Shown: positions 27,096 to 34,650 of the stretch, piece after piece
Position numbering within the stretch: position 1 is the stretch's first letter
Layout: the number at the start of each line of letters is the position of its first letter
Assembly (NCBI RefSeq): GCF_934630525.1
Contig: NZ_CAKTVX010000006.1
Location: 1 to 64,000 of the forward strand
Source of the DNA: an uncultured Slackia sp.
Lineage (GTDB): Bacteria > Actinomycetota > Coriobacteriia > Coriobacteriales > Eggerthellaceae
DNA: 64,000 nt
Direction of reading: 5' to 3'
Program-made: the position numbers and the translations under genes
Notes under the pieces: generated by a model
Database searches by the model: none
Told to the model about the DNA's origin: nothing
Seen by the model: the letters and a program-made list of their open reading frames with translations, nothing else

Positions 27096-27525
27096 GGAGC
27101 ATCGCCTCCGTGGCATAGAGCGGCGATGTGCCGACGGGCTGCGCACCGAAATTGTCGACGAGCATGAACTTCCAGCCGTAGGGCTTTCCGGCGTACGGAC
27201 CATATTCCCAGCGGGTCAGCATGAGCTTTTCGAGCCGCTTGTATTCCGCGAGGAGGTCTCGGAAATGCGACGCCTCCATCTTTGCCGGGGTATTGCGGCC
27301 GACCACATGGAGGTCGGGCAGGTCTGTGAGGTAGATGAATAACGTGCCGGGCGCCTCGCTTCCGTAGTCGGCCCTCGGCACCTTCTCATGCATGGGGTCG
27401 AAAGCCTGCACGTAGTAGGCGCATGCGGCCTCGCCCATGCGCTCGGGGTTCAATATCTCGGCTCCGGCGGGGACGAGCCTCTTCTTGCCGTTCGCCAGGT
27501 ATACGATCTGGTGCTGCGATTTCAT
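27088..27525 (-). CDS. Hypothetical protein of the mobilization operon (145 aa)
   Basis: Family not recognised. A soluble mixed alpha/beta protein with many aromatic residues (WEYGPYAGKPYGWKFMLVDN). Start ATG at 27525 with GGAG upstream; the longer frame to 27915 crosses mobC and is rejected. It is located between mobC and the coupling protein gene and overlaps the latter, so it is probably a transfer accessory. Confidence 0.65.
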   Translation of the reverse strand: MKSQHQIVYLANGKKRLVPAGAEILNPERMGEAACAYYVQAFDPMHEKVPRADYGSEAPGTLFIYLTDLPDLHVVGRNTPAKMEASHFRDLLAEYKRLEKLMLTRWEYGPYAGKPYGWKFMLVDNFGAQPVGTSPLYATEAMLRG

Positions 27526-27539
27526 GGGTGGGTCTCCTC

Positions 27540-27887
27540 TTAAAGGCTGTTCCTGGCGCCTGCCAGGAATTCGGATACTTCGACGGACGAGGCTTCGACG
27601 GCGCGCAGCGCCGCACGGAGCTCGGTTTCGACGTCGACGGGGCTTCTGGTGGTGTTCAAGACTCGCGCGCATTGGTTCAGCAGGTTGCCGGCGCGCTTGC
27701 CGTTCACGTAGATTCGCCGAAGTGTTTCCGCGTCGGTCCTGATGACGGGCCTGTCGTCGTCCTGCAGCGCGCGCCTGCGCACATAATCGCTGGCGGTGAC
27801 GCCCGCCGAGGCGGCGCGGCGGAAGATCTCGTCGCGCTCGGCCTCGGTCAGGCGCACCTCCATGCGGGCGCTTCGCCCCGCGCTCAT
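27540..27887 (-). CDS. mobC: MobC-like relaxosome accessory protein
   Basis: A 115-residue DNA-binding protein of the MobC type, which opens or marks oriT for the relaxase. Seen: an N-terminal ribbon-helix-helix region RMEVRLTEAERDEIFRRAASAGVTASDYVRRRAL and the MobC signature IYVNGKRAGNLLNQCARVLNTTRSP. The ATG overlaps the RepA-like stop as ATGA. MobC usually binds near its own promoter, but here the gene is internal to an operon. Confidence 0.83.
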   Translation of the reverse strand: MSAGRSARMEVRLTEAERDEIFRRAASAGVTASDYVRRRALQDDDRPVIRTDAETLRRIYVNGKRAGNLLNQCARVLNTTRSPVDVETELRAALRAVEASSVEVSEFLAGARNSL

Positions 27888-28885
27888 TCGGCCGGCTTGC
27901 CGTCGGGCGGCTCAATCAGCTTGAGGCCGATAAAGCGCGCGCTGGCCGTGCGCCGCCGGGAGTACTCGATGCCGCGTTCGGCCAAAAAGTCCTTATATTC
28001 ATTCAGGTATTTCCCGATGACGCTTGCGGTGACGTCGCAGTCATCGAGCGCGTCGGCGAGCTGGGAAGGCGTGCCCTCCCAGTCGGTTCCGCGGGCGCGC
28101 ATGAAGTCGACCGCCGCCTTGACAGCGCCGGGCATTGACCGCTCGACGATTTCGTCTCGGCTGGTCTTCTCGACGTACGTCCATACGCAGTTCTCGAAGC
28201 GGATCTTATGCTCCGAGGCGTCGACGTCGCGGCCGGTGATGGACAGGATGGCATCCTGGTCGAAATAGTTACGCTTGGTGATCATGATTGCCTCGTCGGC
28301 GGTGCCCATCAGGCCGTTTCCGCCAAGGATCGTGTTGAAGACGTTGGCCTCGTCACCAAGCTTGCGGGTGTGGTGCACGAGGACAACGGTCGCGTCATGC
28401 TCGTCGGCGAATCGCTTGATGAGTCCGATTTCGTCGTAGTCGACGGCGTATGCGTCGTCGCTTGTGCGGACGTCGCGCACCTTCTGCAGCGTGTCGATTA
28501 TGACGAGGGCGGTGTCGGGCCTGCGCTCGAAATGCATCTCGAGCTGGGCGAGCAGGCCGCGGCCGAGCGTCTCAGACATGATCGCGAAATCCAGGTCGTT
28601 GTTCGCTTCGTCGACCAGCGTGAACAGCCGTTGTTGGACGCGCTCGTACTTGTCTTCAAGAGCCAGGTAAAGCACGGGGCCTTTTCGCGTCTCGTGGTCG
28701 AGGAAGGGGAGCCCGAGGCTTATGCTTAGGGCCAATTCCAAAGCGAACCAGCTTTTGCCTGCTTTCGGCGATCCGACCAGCAGCGTGGTGCCTGGGGCTA
28801 TGAGGTCTTTGACCAGCCATTTCATGCTTGGTAACGGTTCGTCGAGCAGTTCTTGCGCGGTTTTGGTGACCAGCGGCTTGACCAA
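27884..28885 (-). CDS. RepA-like hexameric helicase/AAA ATPase
   Basis: A RepA/RecA-fold ATPase (AAA_25 type), used for replication or mobilization of plasmids and elements. Seen: Walker A GTTLLVGSPKAGKSWFALELALS, VLYLALEDKYERVQQRL (the ALED motif of RepA), Walker B ALVIIDTLQKVRD and the VVLVHHTRK motif. The C-terminal third contains a winged-helix-like segment. The start is uncertain: no ATG lies in the coding-like part, and TTG at 28885 (LVKPLVTK) behind GAAGAGGGG is my choice. The frame above it is the shifted reading of the 28896-29099 gene. Confidence 0.78.
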   Translation of the reverse strand: MVKPLVTKTAQELLDEPLPSMKWLVKDLIAPGTTLLVGSPKAGKSWFALELALSISLGLPFLDHETRKGPVLYLALEDKYERVQQRLFTLVDEANNDLDFAIMSETLGRGLLAQLEMHFERRPDTALVIIDTLQKVRDVRTSDDAYAVDYDEIGLIKRFADEHDATVVLVHHTRKLGDEANVFNTILGGNGLMGTADEAIMITKRNYFDQDAILSITGRDVDASEHKIRFENCVWTYVEKTSRDEIVERSMPGAVKAAVDFMRARGTDWEGTPSQLADALDDCDVTASVIGKYLNEYKDFLAERGIEYSRRRTASARFIGLKLIEPPDGKPAE

Positions 28886-28895
28886 ATCGCGGGTG

Positions 28896-29099
28896 CTAAC
28901 CCCTCTTCGCGGCGCGCCAGTTGCCGCGCTCGTCCCTGACGGGGATGCGGCGCGCGGCATCGTAGAGGGCATCGAGCTTGCCGGAAAGCTCGATGACGAC
29001 GTCGGCGAGCTCGTCGACGCTCGGCTTGGGGCCGAGGCCGCATCGCGCGAGCCGGTCTTTACGCGATTGCATCGCACCGAAGTAGCTTTCTGCGGACAT
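28896..29099 (-). CDS. Small hypothetical protein upstream of the RepA-like gene
   Basis: A 67-residue, mostly helical, basic protein (MSAESYFGAMQSRKDRLARC...). The start follows GGAGTTGAA. It ends just before the RepA-like start, which suggests coupling. Family unknown; similar small genes sit ahead of repA in actinobacterial elements (inference). Confidence 0.55.
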   Translation of the reverse strand: MSAESYFGAMQSRKDRLARCGLGPKPSVDELADVVIELSGKLDALYDAARRIPVRDERGNWRAAKRG

Positions 29100-29207
29100 T
29101 TCAACTCCTTGGCGTTCGGATCTGCGCCGAGGTTGTAAAATCCTGGGTGCAGCGGCTTTGCTGTGATGGGTGCGTTGTCTTGGCGGATGGGGCGCCCATC
29201 TTCTTTC

Positions 29208-29414
29208 TTACCTGGCAATCTCTGCCTCCTTGTCTTTTTCAGGCGGTTCGAGCCCGAGTTCGCGATACAGAGCACTTCGCGGAATGACCCACGTGCCGCC
29301 GAGTTTCCTGAACGGCAGCACTCCGCTTTTCGCCATCTTCTGGGTTTTTGAGTAACAGCAGTTCATTACGGTCGATGCCTCCCTTATCGAAAGCAAACGA
29401 TCAGCCTTTTGCAT
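29208..29414 (-). CDS. xis: Excisionase-type helix-turn-helix protein
   Basis: A 68-residue MerR/Xis-type winged-helix protein: LLSIREASTVMNCCYSKTQKMAKSGVLPFRKLGGTWVIPRSALYRELG. This is the standard order (recognition helix, then the K-L-G-x-W-x-I-P-x-x-A-L wing) of small excisionases that bend DNA for integrase. ATG at 29414 has GGAGAGGAGG just upstream. First gene of the minus-strand mobilization operon, divergent from the operon that ends in the integrase. Confidence 0.8.
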   Translation of the reverse strand: MQKADRLLSIREASTVMNCCYSKTQKMAKSGVLPFRKLGGTWVIPRSALYRELGLEPPEKDKEAEIAR

Positions 29415-29449
29415 CCTTCGCCTCCTCTCCTTCGGTTGCGATTTTGACA

Positions 29450-29605
29450 TCTCCAGTATAACGAAAAATAGCAAAGAAGACGCAGAAAAGCAAAAAATAA
29501 AAAAGAAGATTTGCGATATAGAAAGACGAATTAATATTATTGAGAATGAAATGAAATAATTTCAAATATTGCAAATTTTGCGATTAGAATAGAAAAAAGC
29601 AAGAA
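29450..29605. promoter_or_regulatory. AT-rich divergent control region
   Basis: About 150 bases dominated by A and T, unlike anything else in element 1, between the xis operon (minus) and the integrase operon (plus). It contains repeated TTTGCGAT and TTGCAAATTTTGCG segments. Divergent promoters are expected here; it could also be a DNA-unwinding element for the RepA-like ATPase. Confidence 0.6.
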
Positions 29606-29616
29606 AAGGGGGATAG

Positions 29617-30816
29617 ATGCCGAGGAAGATATTCGTGGCCAGAAACATGAAGGCCAACCTCCATTCGGTCTTCGAGGTCCTGCCTGCCGACCGTGCTCAG
29701 GAAAGGCGCGGCGTGCTGGGGATCGACGATTTCAATTCCCTTTCGGGCTGGAAAAGCCTAGACGAGCTGTTCTCCGTCTTGGAGCGCTTCGGCCCATTCA
29801 TCGCCTCCAATCTGCATGAAGGCGTGCCGAGGCTCATGCCAGTTTCCGACGTGATTGATATGCTCACGACCGGGGGAGACTTCGGAAGGATCAATGAGGG
29901 TGTGCTCCAAATGCAGCTGTACCTCGACGGCAAGACGGGCGGGTATCCCTCGAAGGCCTCCACGGGCAGGGCGATCGCCGCATATGGGCTTTTCGAAAAC
30001 GGAGGCATCGAGGAGCTCATCGAATGGAGGTCGATGGACCCTTCGCTTATGGTGGCGATCGAGCCGATATCGGATTTGACGTTCGTGAGGAACATCGCGA
30101 GCCTGCTTCTGCGCATTGTGGCCAATTACCAGAACGAGCGGATTGACGATGTGCTTACTGCGAGCGGGTTCAAGCAGTATGACTCAAACTTCTGGGGCGT
30201 CCTCTATAAAGAGGCGCGCAAATCCTATCTGATGATTCCATTTCGCCACAATCCCGGGATGGATGGCCTGCTCGCCATGTCGCCGAAATGGTGGAGAAGC
30301 GCTGGGGCGTACGACGTTGGCAACTCGCTCGGAAGCAGGATTGCGATGCTCAGGCCCGAGGGAAGCGATATGGGGTTCGGCTCGATCGGCGGGGCTGTGG
30401 AGGCTTCGGCGCAAGTGGCGAACGGCAAGCTCGTGAAATTCATCAATATCGGGTTCGACTATTCCAGCGAAGACACGAGGAAATACCTGGGCGTTTTGGA
30501 TGCAGGGAACGAGAGGGAATCGGCGCGCCATTTCATCGAAGGCGCCGCATCCATGTTCAGCGAGCTCGACGGCGCAGGAGGGGCCCCGCTTGGATGGGAG
30601 GTTGGGAATATGTCCGACCTGTTGGACAATAACTCCCCCAAGCCGTTATTCCATACGCTCGCGGCTGCGATCATCGGAACCGTGCTCCTGCGTTACGACA
30701 TGATTCCCTCGGTATGCAAGAACTGTGGCAACGGGATGATGGTCAAACCCAAGGGGAAGCGCAGGGAATTCTGCTCGGATTCCTGCAGGTCCCAGTATTC
30801 GTCAAAGCCTCGATGA
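29617..30816 (+). CDS. Hypothetical protein with C-terminal zinc ribbon (399 aa)
   Basis: Family not recognised. A soluble protein; the last 40 residues form a zinc ribbon CKNCGNGMMV...REFCSDSCRSQYS (C-x2-C...C-x3-C), like the CGNR/MYM-type fingers that bind nucleic acid. Start after AAGGGGGATAG. It heads a tight three-gene operon with a small membrane protein and the integrase (gaps of 12 and 9 bases), so it may regulate the element or be an abortive-infection-like cargo. Confidence 0.7.
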   Translation: MPRKIFVARNMKANLHSVFEVLPADRAQERRGVLGIDDFNSLSGWKSLDELFSVLERFGPFIASNLHEGVPRLMPVSDVIDMLTTGGDFGRINEGVLQMQLYLDGKTGGYPSKASTGRAIAAYGLFENGGIEELIEWRSMDPSLMVAIEPISDLTFVRNIASLLLRIVANYQNERIDDVLTASGFKQYDSNFWGVLYKEARKSYLMIPFRHNPGMDGLLAMSPKWWRSAGAYDVGNSLGSRIAMLRPEGSDMGFGSIGGAVEASAQVANGKLVKFINIGFDYSSEDTRKYLGVLDAGNERESARHFIEGAASMFSELDGAGGAPLGWEVGNMSDLLDNNSPKPLFHTLAAAIIGTVLLRYDMIPSVCKNCGNGMMVKPKGKRREFCSDSCRSQYSSKPR

Positions 30817-30828
30817 CAGGAGAGATGC

Positions 30829-31074
30829 GTGGATTGGGCTTATCTAGCCATGATGGCTGTTGCGCTGTTGTGCGGTGTCGCTTTCGTCGCCATTCGCAAC
30901 TACCTCGGTTGGCTGAAGGCGCGTGGGAATGAGACGGGCGTTTATCCTGAGCGTTCCGTAGGAGAAGTCTTGGCCTCGACGCTAATCGTTGGGTTGGTCT
31001 GGGGGCTGGCATTCTGCGTTCTTGCGGTACTTGCCAGGGCTGCGATTGCGGCTTATTTGCTCGTTGTCGGGTAG
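30829..31074 (+). CDS. Small two-helix membrane protein (81 aa)
   Basis: GTG start with AGGAG six bases upstream. Helix 1 AYLAMMAVALLCGVAFVAI and helix 2 STLIVGLVWGLAFCVLAVLARAAIAAYLL. It lies between the zinc-ribbon gene and integrase in one operon. Function unknown; small membrane effectors are common partners in toxin or abortive-infection units (inference). Confidence 0.65.
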   Translation: MDWAYLAMMAVALLCGVAFVAIRNYLGWLKARGNETGVYPERSVGEVLASTLIVGLVWGLAFCVLAVLARAAIAAYLLVVG

Positions 31075-31083
31075 GTTTTGCGA

Positions 31084-32448
31084 ATGACGACAATCCCCCG
31101 AAATAAAGGCAGCTATTCGCTCAGGAAGTCCGGAAGATATCAAATTAGATACCCGCTTGGATGGAGCGACGCCAAAAAGAAATACGACGACTATCGTGAA
31201 GAGACGGACTCCGAGCCAGAGGCCATAGCACTGCTCAAGCAGATCAACGACTACGTCTACCACGGCGGTGTTGCGTCCGACGTGCCGGCCTGGCGCAAGG
31301 CGCAGAAGGAAGGGGCCGTCGACAAGGGGAAAACCCTCGACGAATTCGCCGCCGCCTTCATGGACTTGAGGAAGAAGAGGGGGGAGCTCGCGGAGCGGAC
31401 CCTGTCAAGCGACAAGAGCTGCTACCAACGCGTCTCGCCGTACCTCGGCTCTAAGCAGTTGAGGGAGATCACTCCGTTCGACATCGAATGCGCCTACGCG
31501 AATATGAAAAGCGGTGGGAGGTCAAACCTGAACGGCCGGGCGTATTCGGGGACGACGGTCCAGAAGTCCCACGCGTTTCTGAACCAGGTAATGGAGCGGG
31601 CGCTCGATTACGGGATCATCGACAAGAATCCCTGCGATAAGGTCAAATCGCCGAAAAGGGACACTCCCGAGAAGCAGGCCCTCGACGCGTTCGGCGCCCG
31701 CGCGCTGTATCGCTTCATAACCTCGGAGGACCTCACGGCGCGTTCCGTCGGCGTGTTGATCGGCCTTTTCTGCGGGCTTCGCCTTTCAGAGATGCTCGCG
31801 CTCCAATGGTCCGACTACAATGGCGGCGTGATTAGCGTGACGAAGAGCCTCGCCAAAGACAAGCAGGAGTTCAAGAGCACGAAGAACGAGGACACGCGCG
31901 ATGTTCCGTGCCCCGCGGCCCTCATCGCCGTGCTCGAAGAGTGGAAGGGCATGCAGCGGGACTGGTACTCCGACAACGGGCTGAGGTGGTCGCGGTCCGT
32001 ACCCATCGTTCAGAGCAAAGTCGGCAACCATATATTGCAGCGCTCGTACGGAAGGTGGTTCGAATCGGCACGCCTAAGATATCCCGTTCCTAATGATTTC
32101 GGCTACCATTGCTTGCGCCATACCTACGTGACGCTGATGGTGACCGACGTCAAGACCGATGAGGAGACCGCGAGGAGCCTCTCAGGGCACAGGGCCATGC
32201 AGTCTCTGCAAACCTACGTGCACACCGACACCGCCCATCTTAAGCAGGCAGTAAAGAGCTATGGGGAGCTGGTTGCCCCGAGTGGAGGCTTGGCATGTTG
32301 CGCCAATTGCAAAAGATGGACGCCTTCGCCAGACGATTATGCGAAGGGGGCGTGCTGGGCGAATGATTCCAGGATTGATGTTACCTATGCCTCGAATAAA
32401 TGCAGCAAAGGGAAATTCGTAAGAGGCATAGAGAATGCGAAGTCGTAA
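31084..32448 (+). CDS. int: Tyrosine recombinase/integrase of element 1
   Basis: A 454-residue site-specific integrase that would recombine the tRNA-fMet att site. Seen: N-terminal SAM-like core-binding region (TLDEFAAAFMDLRKKRGELAERTL), catalytic Arg in GLFCGLRLSEMLALQW, H-x-x-R in FGYHCLRHTYVTLMV, and GHRAMQSLQTYVHTDT with the second His and nucleophile Tyr. The tail carries an extra zinc ribbon (CCANCKRW...CW...CSKG), unusual for the family. ATG at 31084 is used; the TTG at 31078 is weaker. It is 2 kb from the right att copy, with the Schlafen-like gene between. Confidence 0.9.
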   Translation: MTTIPRNKGSYSLRKSGRYQIRYPLGWSDAKKKYDDYREETDSEPEAIALLKQINDYVYHGGVASDVPAWRKAQKEGAVDKGKTLDEFAAAFMDLRKKRGELAERTLSSDKSCYQRVSPYLGSKQLREITPFDIECAYANMKSGGRSNLNGRAYSGTTVQKSHAFLNQVMERALDYGIIDKNPCDKVKSPKRDTPEKQALDAFGARALYRFITSEDLTARSVGVLIGLFCGLRLSEMLALQWSDYNGGVISVTKSLAKDKQEFKSTKNEDTRDVPCPAALIAVLEEWKGMQRDWYSDNGLRWSRSVPIVQSKVGNHILQRSYGRWFESARLRYPVPNDFGYHCLRHTYVTLMVTDVKTDEETARSLSGHRAMQSLQTYVHTDTAHLKQAVKSYGELVAPSGGLACCANCKRWTPSPDDYAKGACWANDSRIDVTYASNKCSKGKFVRGIENAKS

Positions 32449-32577
32449 TCTGAGAATGAGGAGGGTTCGCTGCCTTTCTAGCGATACGGCCCCGTTGCCC
32501 ATCTGCGTTGCACGAGTGTTTGTCGCCCATGACCGTTGGTTTATGATGGTCGATGTCTAACGATGAAGGAGGCGCAT

Positions 32578-34026
32578 ATGCAGCAGCCCATAGCGACGAA
32601 CGACGTCGCTCTCTTTTCCTCGATGAAGGAGAGCCAATACTTCGATCGCAAAAGCGCCCGCAAGGATGACAAGGAAATCGCCAAACATATAAGCGCGTTC
32701 GCGAACGCCGCTGGCGGCAAGCTCGTCATTGGCATCGAGGACGACGGCGAGGTGACGGGCTTCAAGCGCAACGGCGCGCGCGACATCGAGAATTTCGAGC
32801 GCGCCCCGATCGCCACGTGCTCCCCGAGTCCCATCGTGCATAAAGAGCGCATCCCCGTGGTGAACTCTTCGGGCGAGGATGATGCGATTCTCGTTCTCGA
32901 CGTTGAGGCTTCGCCGAACCATGTCGTATCGAGGGCAAGCGACGGCGAGGTTTTTCTCCGCCAGAACGACAAGAGCGTCAAGCTGACGCGCGAACAGGTC
33001 ACGGCGCTCGAATACGACAAGGGGCAACGCGTCTTCGAAGATGAGATCGTGCCGGATTCCTCGATCGACGACATCGACCGCGAAGCGCTCGGTCGATACA
33101 AGGAATCGCTCGGCACCGAAGCATCCGACGAGCAGGTGCTCAGGAGCCGACGGTTCATGCGGGACGGCAAGCTTACGGTCGCGGGCGCGCTGCTTTTCGC
33201 CCAAGACCCCTCGGCCATGATGCCGCAGGCGCGCGTGCGCGTGCTGCGCTACGACGGCGTGAGGATGGAGACGGGCGAGCGGCTCAACATCACAAAGGAG
33301 CGCACGTTCTGCGGCCCGCTGCCCAAGGTCATCGAGGGGGCGTACGCGCTCATTTCAAGCATGCTTCGCGAGTTCCAATTCCTCGGTCCCGACGGCAAAT
33401 TCCAGACCGTGCCCGAATATCCGGAGTTCGCGTGGTTCGAGGGCCTGGTCAATGCCGTGACGCACCGCGATTACGCCTTCCGTGGCGACTACGTGCGCGT
33501 CTCGATGTTCGACGACCGTCTGGAAATCGTGAGCCCGGGAGCGCTGCCCAACATCGTGACGCTCGACAACATGCGCGAGACGCGCTACTCGCGAAACCCG
33601 CGCATCGCCCGCACGCTCGTCGAATTTGGGTGGGTTCGCGAGCTCAACGAGGGCATACCCCGTATCTACAGCGAAATGCAAAATATGCTCCTGAATGCGC
33701 CGACGTACTCGGAGCCCGACAATGCGAAGGTCAAGCTCACGCTCGAGAACAATATCGTGGCGAGGAGCGTCAGGCGTCGCGAGGCACTGGACGACAGGCT
33801 GTCGCCGGAATCCCTTGCCGCGCTGGGCGAATACGAGCTCGCCGCCGTGCGGCTCGCGTTCGCCAATGGCAAGGTTACGGCGGCGGAACTCGCCGATCAC
33901 ATCGGCCGCAGCAAGCGCACCGCGATCCGCGTGCTCAAGGGCCTGGCGGGCGAGGCGGGGATTTTTGAATGGCACGGATCGGGTCCGAATGACCCTTGGC
34001 AGTTCTACGCCCTCCGAAAGGAATAA
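32578..34026 (+). CDS. Schlafen/AlbA_2 ATP-binding protein with HATPase_c_4 and winged helix
   Basis: The protein has 482 residues. The N-terminal AlbA_2 (Schlafen-like) domain reads ESQYFDRKSARKDDKEIAKHISAFANAAGGKLVIGIEDDGEVTGF. The middle has FEGLVNAVTHRDYAFRGDYVRVSMFDDRLEIVSPG, the ATPase-like HATPase_c_4 segment, and the C-terminus has a winged helix (ADHIGRSKRTAIRVLKGLA). Annotated relatives are called RecG-like or transcriptional regulators; some act in phage defence. Start at 32578 with AAGGAGG upstream. It lies outside the integrase, next to the att repeat, a typical cargo position. Confidence 0.82.
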   Translation: MQQPIATNDVALFSSMKESQYFDRKSARKDDKEIAKHISAFANAAGGKLVIGIEDDGEVTGFKRNGARDIENFERAPIATCSPSPIVHKERIPVVNSSGEDDAILVLDVEASPNHVVSRASDGEVFLRQNDKSVKLTREQVTALEYDKGQRVFEDEIVPDSSIDDIDREALGRYKESLGTEASDEQVLRSRRFMRDGKLTVAGALLFAQDPSAMMPQARVRVLRYDGVRMETGERLNITKERTFCGPLPKVIEGAYALISSMLREFQFLGPDGKFQTVPEYPEFAWFEGLVNAVTHRDYAFRGDYVRVSMFDDRLEIVSPGALPNIVTLDNMRETRYSRNPRIARTLVEFGWVRELNEGIPRIYSEMQNMLLNAPTYSEPDNAKVKLTLENNIVARSVRRREALDDRLSPESLAALGEYELAAVRLAFANGKVTAAELADHIGRSKRTAIRVLKGLAGEAGIFEWHGSGPNDPWQFYALRKE

Positions 34027-34048
34027 GGCCTTGACGCCTTTCGGCTCT

Positions 34049-34090
34049 GTCACACCCCGTGTCACACCTTTGTCACACCTTTGTCACACC
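34049..34090. repeat. Four GTCACACC direct repeats, candidate integrase arm sites
   Basis: GTCACACC begins at 34049, 34061, 34072 and 34083, spaced 12, 11 and 11 bases, which puts them on one DNA face. They lie about 340 bases inside the att repeat. The rest of 34027-34425 holds no gene. Confidence 0.7.
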
Positions 34091-34219
34091 TCGCACTGCG
34101 TCTTCGGCGAAGCGCGTCGCGATGGGTTGTGTTGCTTTGCTTGGAAGGCGATGCGCTATTAACGCATTGATGCGCGGTGTGGGGCGATATGACGTCATGG
34201 TCCCATGGACTCGTTTCCC

Positions 34220-34242
34220 GTCATTTCTGTCATTTGTGTCAT
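34220..34242. repeat. Three GTCAT direct repeats
   Basis: GTCATTT, GTCATTT and GTCATCT begin at 34220, 34229 and 34238, a 9-base period. They could be a second set of protein-binding sites near the element end. Confidence 0.45.
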
Positions 34243-34425
34243 CTTCATAAAAGGGGAGGCCCAATAAAAGGCTCTCTAGCAAAAGAAAAATGGGAGAAGA
34301 AATGGGCCCCGGCAAGGCATCGGGAAGAAAATGGGGATAGAATCTTGGGCAATCTTTACGAAAGTAAGCCCTGATGTATTAAGATATACAAAGATAAAGG
34401 GGCAAACGGGGCAGTTGGCGCTGTC

Positions 34426-34516
34426 CTCATAACCCGAAGGTCATCGGTTCAAATCCGGTCCCCGCGACCAAAAGTTTTAGCAGGTCAGAACGGTAAAAGT
34501 TCTGGCCTGCTTTTTT
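34426..34516 (+). repeat. Middle att copy: right end of element 1, left end of element 2
   Basis: It repeats 17668-17758 with one mismatch in 91 bases. It begins inside the anticodon loop, so it is not a functional tRNA. It includes a copy of the tRNA terminator. Confidence 0.92.
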
Positions 34517-34542
34517 GTTTGCCATGTGGAAAACCCTGTTTT

Positions 34543-34578
34543 TGGGTCGAATTTCTCAAAAAAGAATTTTTCGACCCA
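34543..34578. terminator. Inverted repeat at the left edge of element 2
   Basis: TGGGTCGAA (34543-34551) and TTCGACCCA (34570-34578) form a 9-base stem around an A/T-rich loop. It is downstream of the minus-strand defence operon and could end it. Confidence 0.5.
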
Positions 34579-34650
34579 TATTCATATTTCCTTCATATTA
34601 CGAAGAATTATTTCCGAGCGGCTTGCACGACTACAGTTGTCGGGCTAGTT

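Larger units (their letters stand above)
17668..34516. mobile_element. Integrative mobilizable element 1 in tRNA-fMet
   Basis: Bounded by the 91-base direct repeat. It contains a tyrosine integrase (31084-32448), excisionase (29208-29414), RepA-like ATPase, MobC, relaxase and VirD4-like coupling protein, but no VirB4, VirB6 or other channel genes, so it needs a helper for transfer. Cargo: MmeI-like restriction-modification enzyme, DUF4268 protein, a LexA-controlled small gene and a Schlafen/AlbA_2 protein. The near-perfect repeats suggest recent insertion. Confidence 0.88.

Noticed and set aside
34426..34480. Second tRNA-Met gene
   Set aside because: Only the 3' half from the anticodon loop is present; it is an att duplication.
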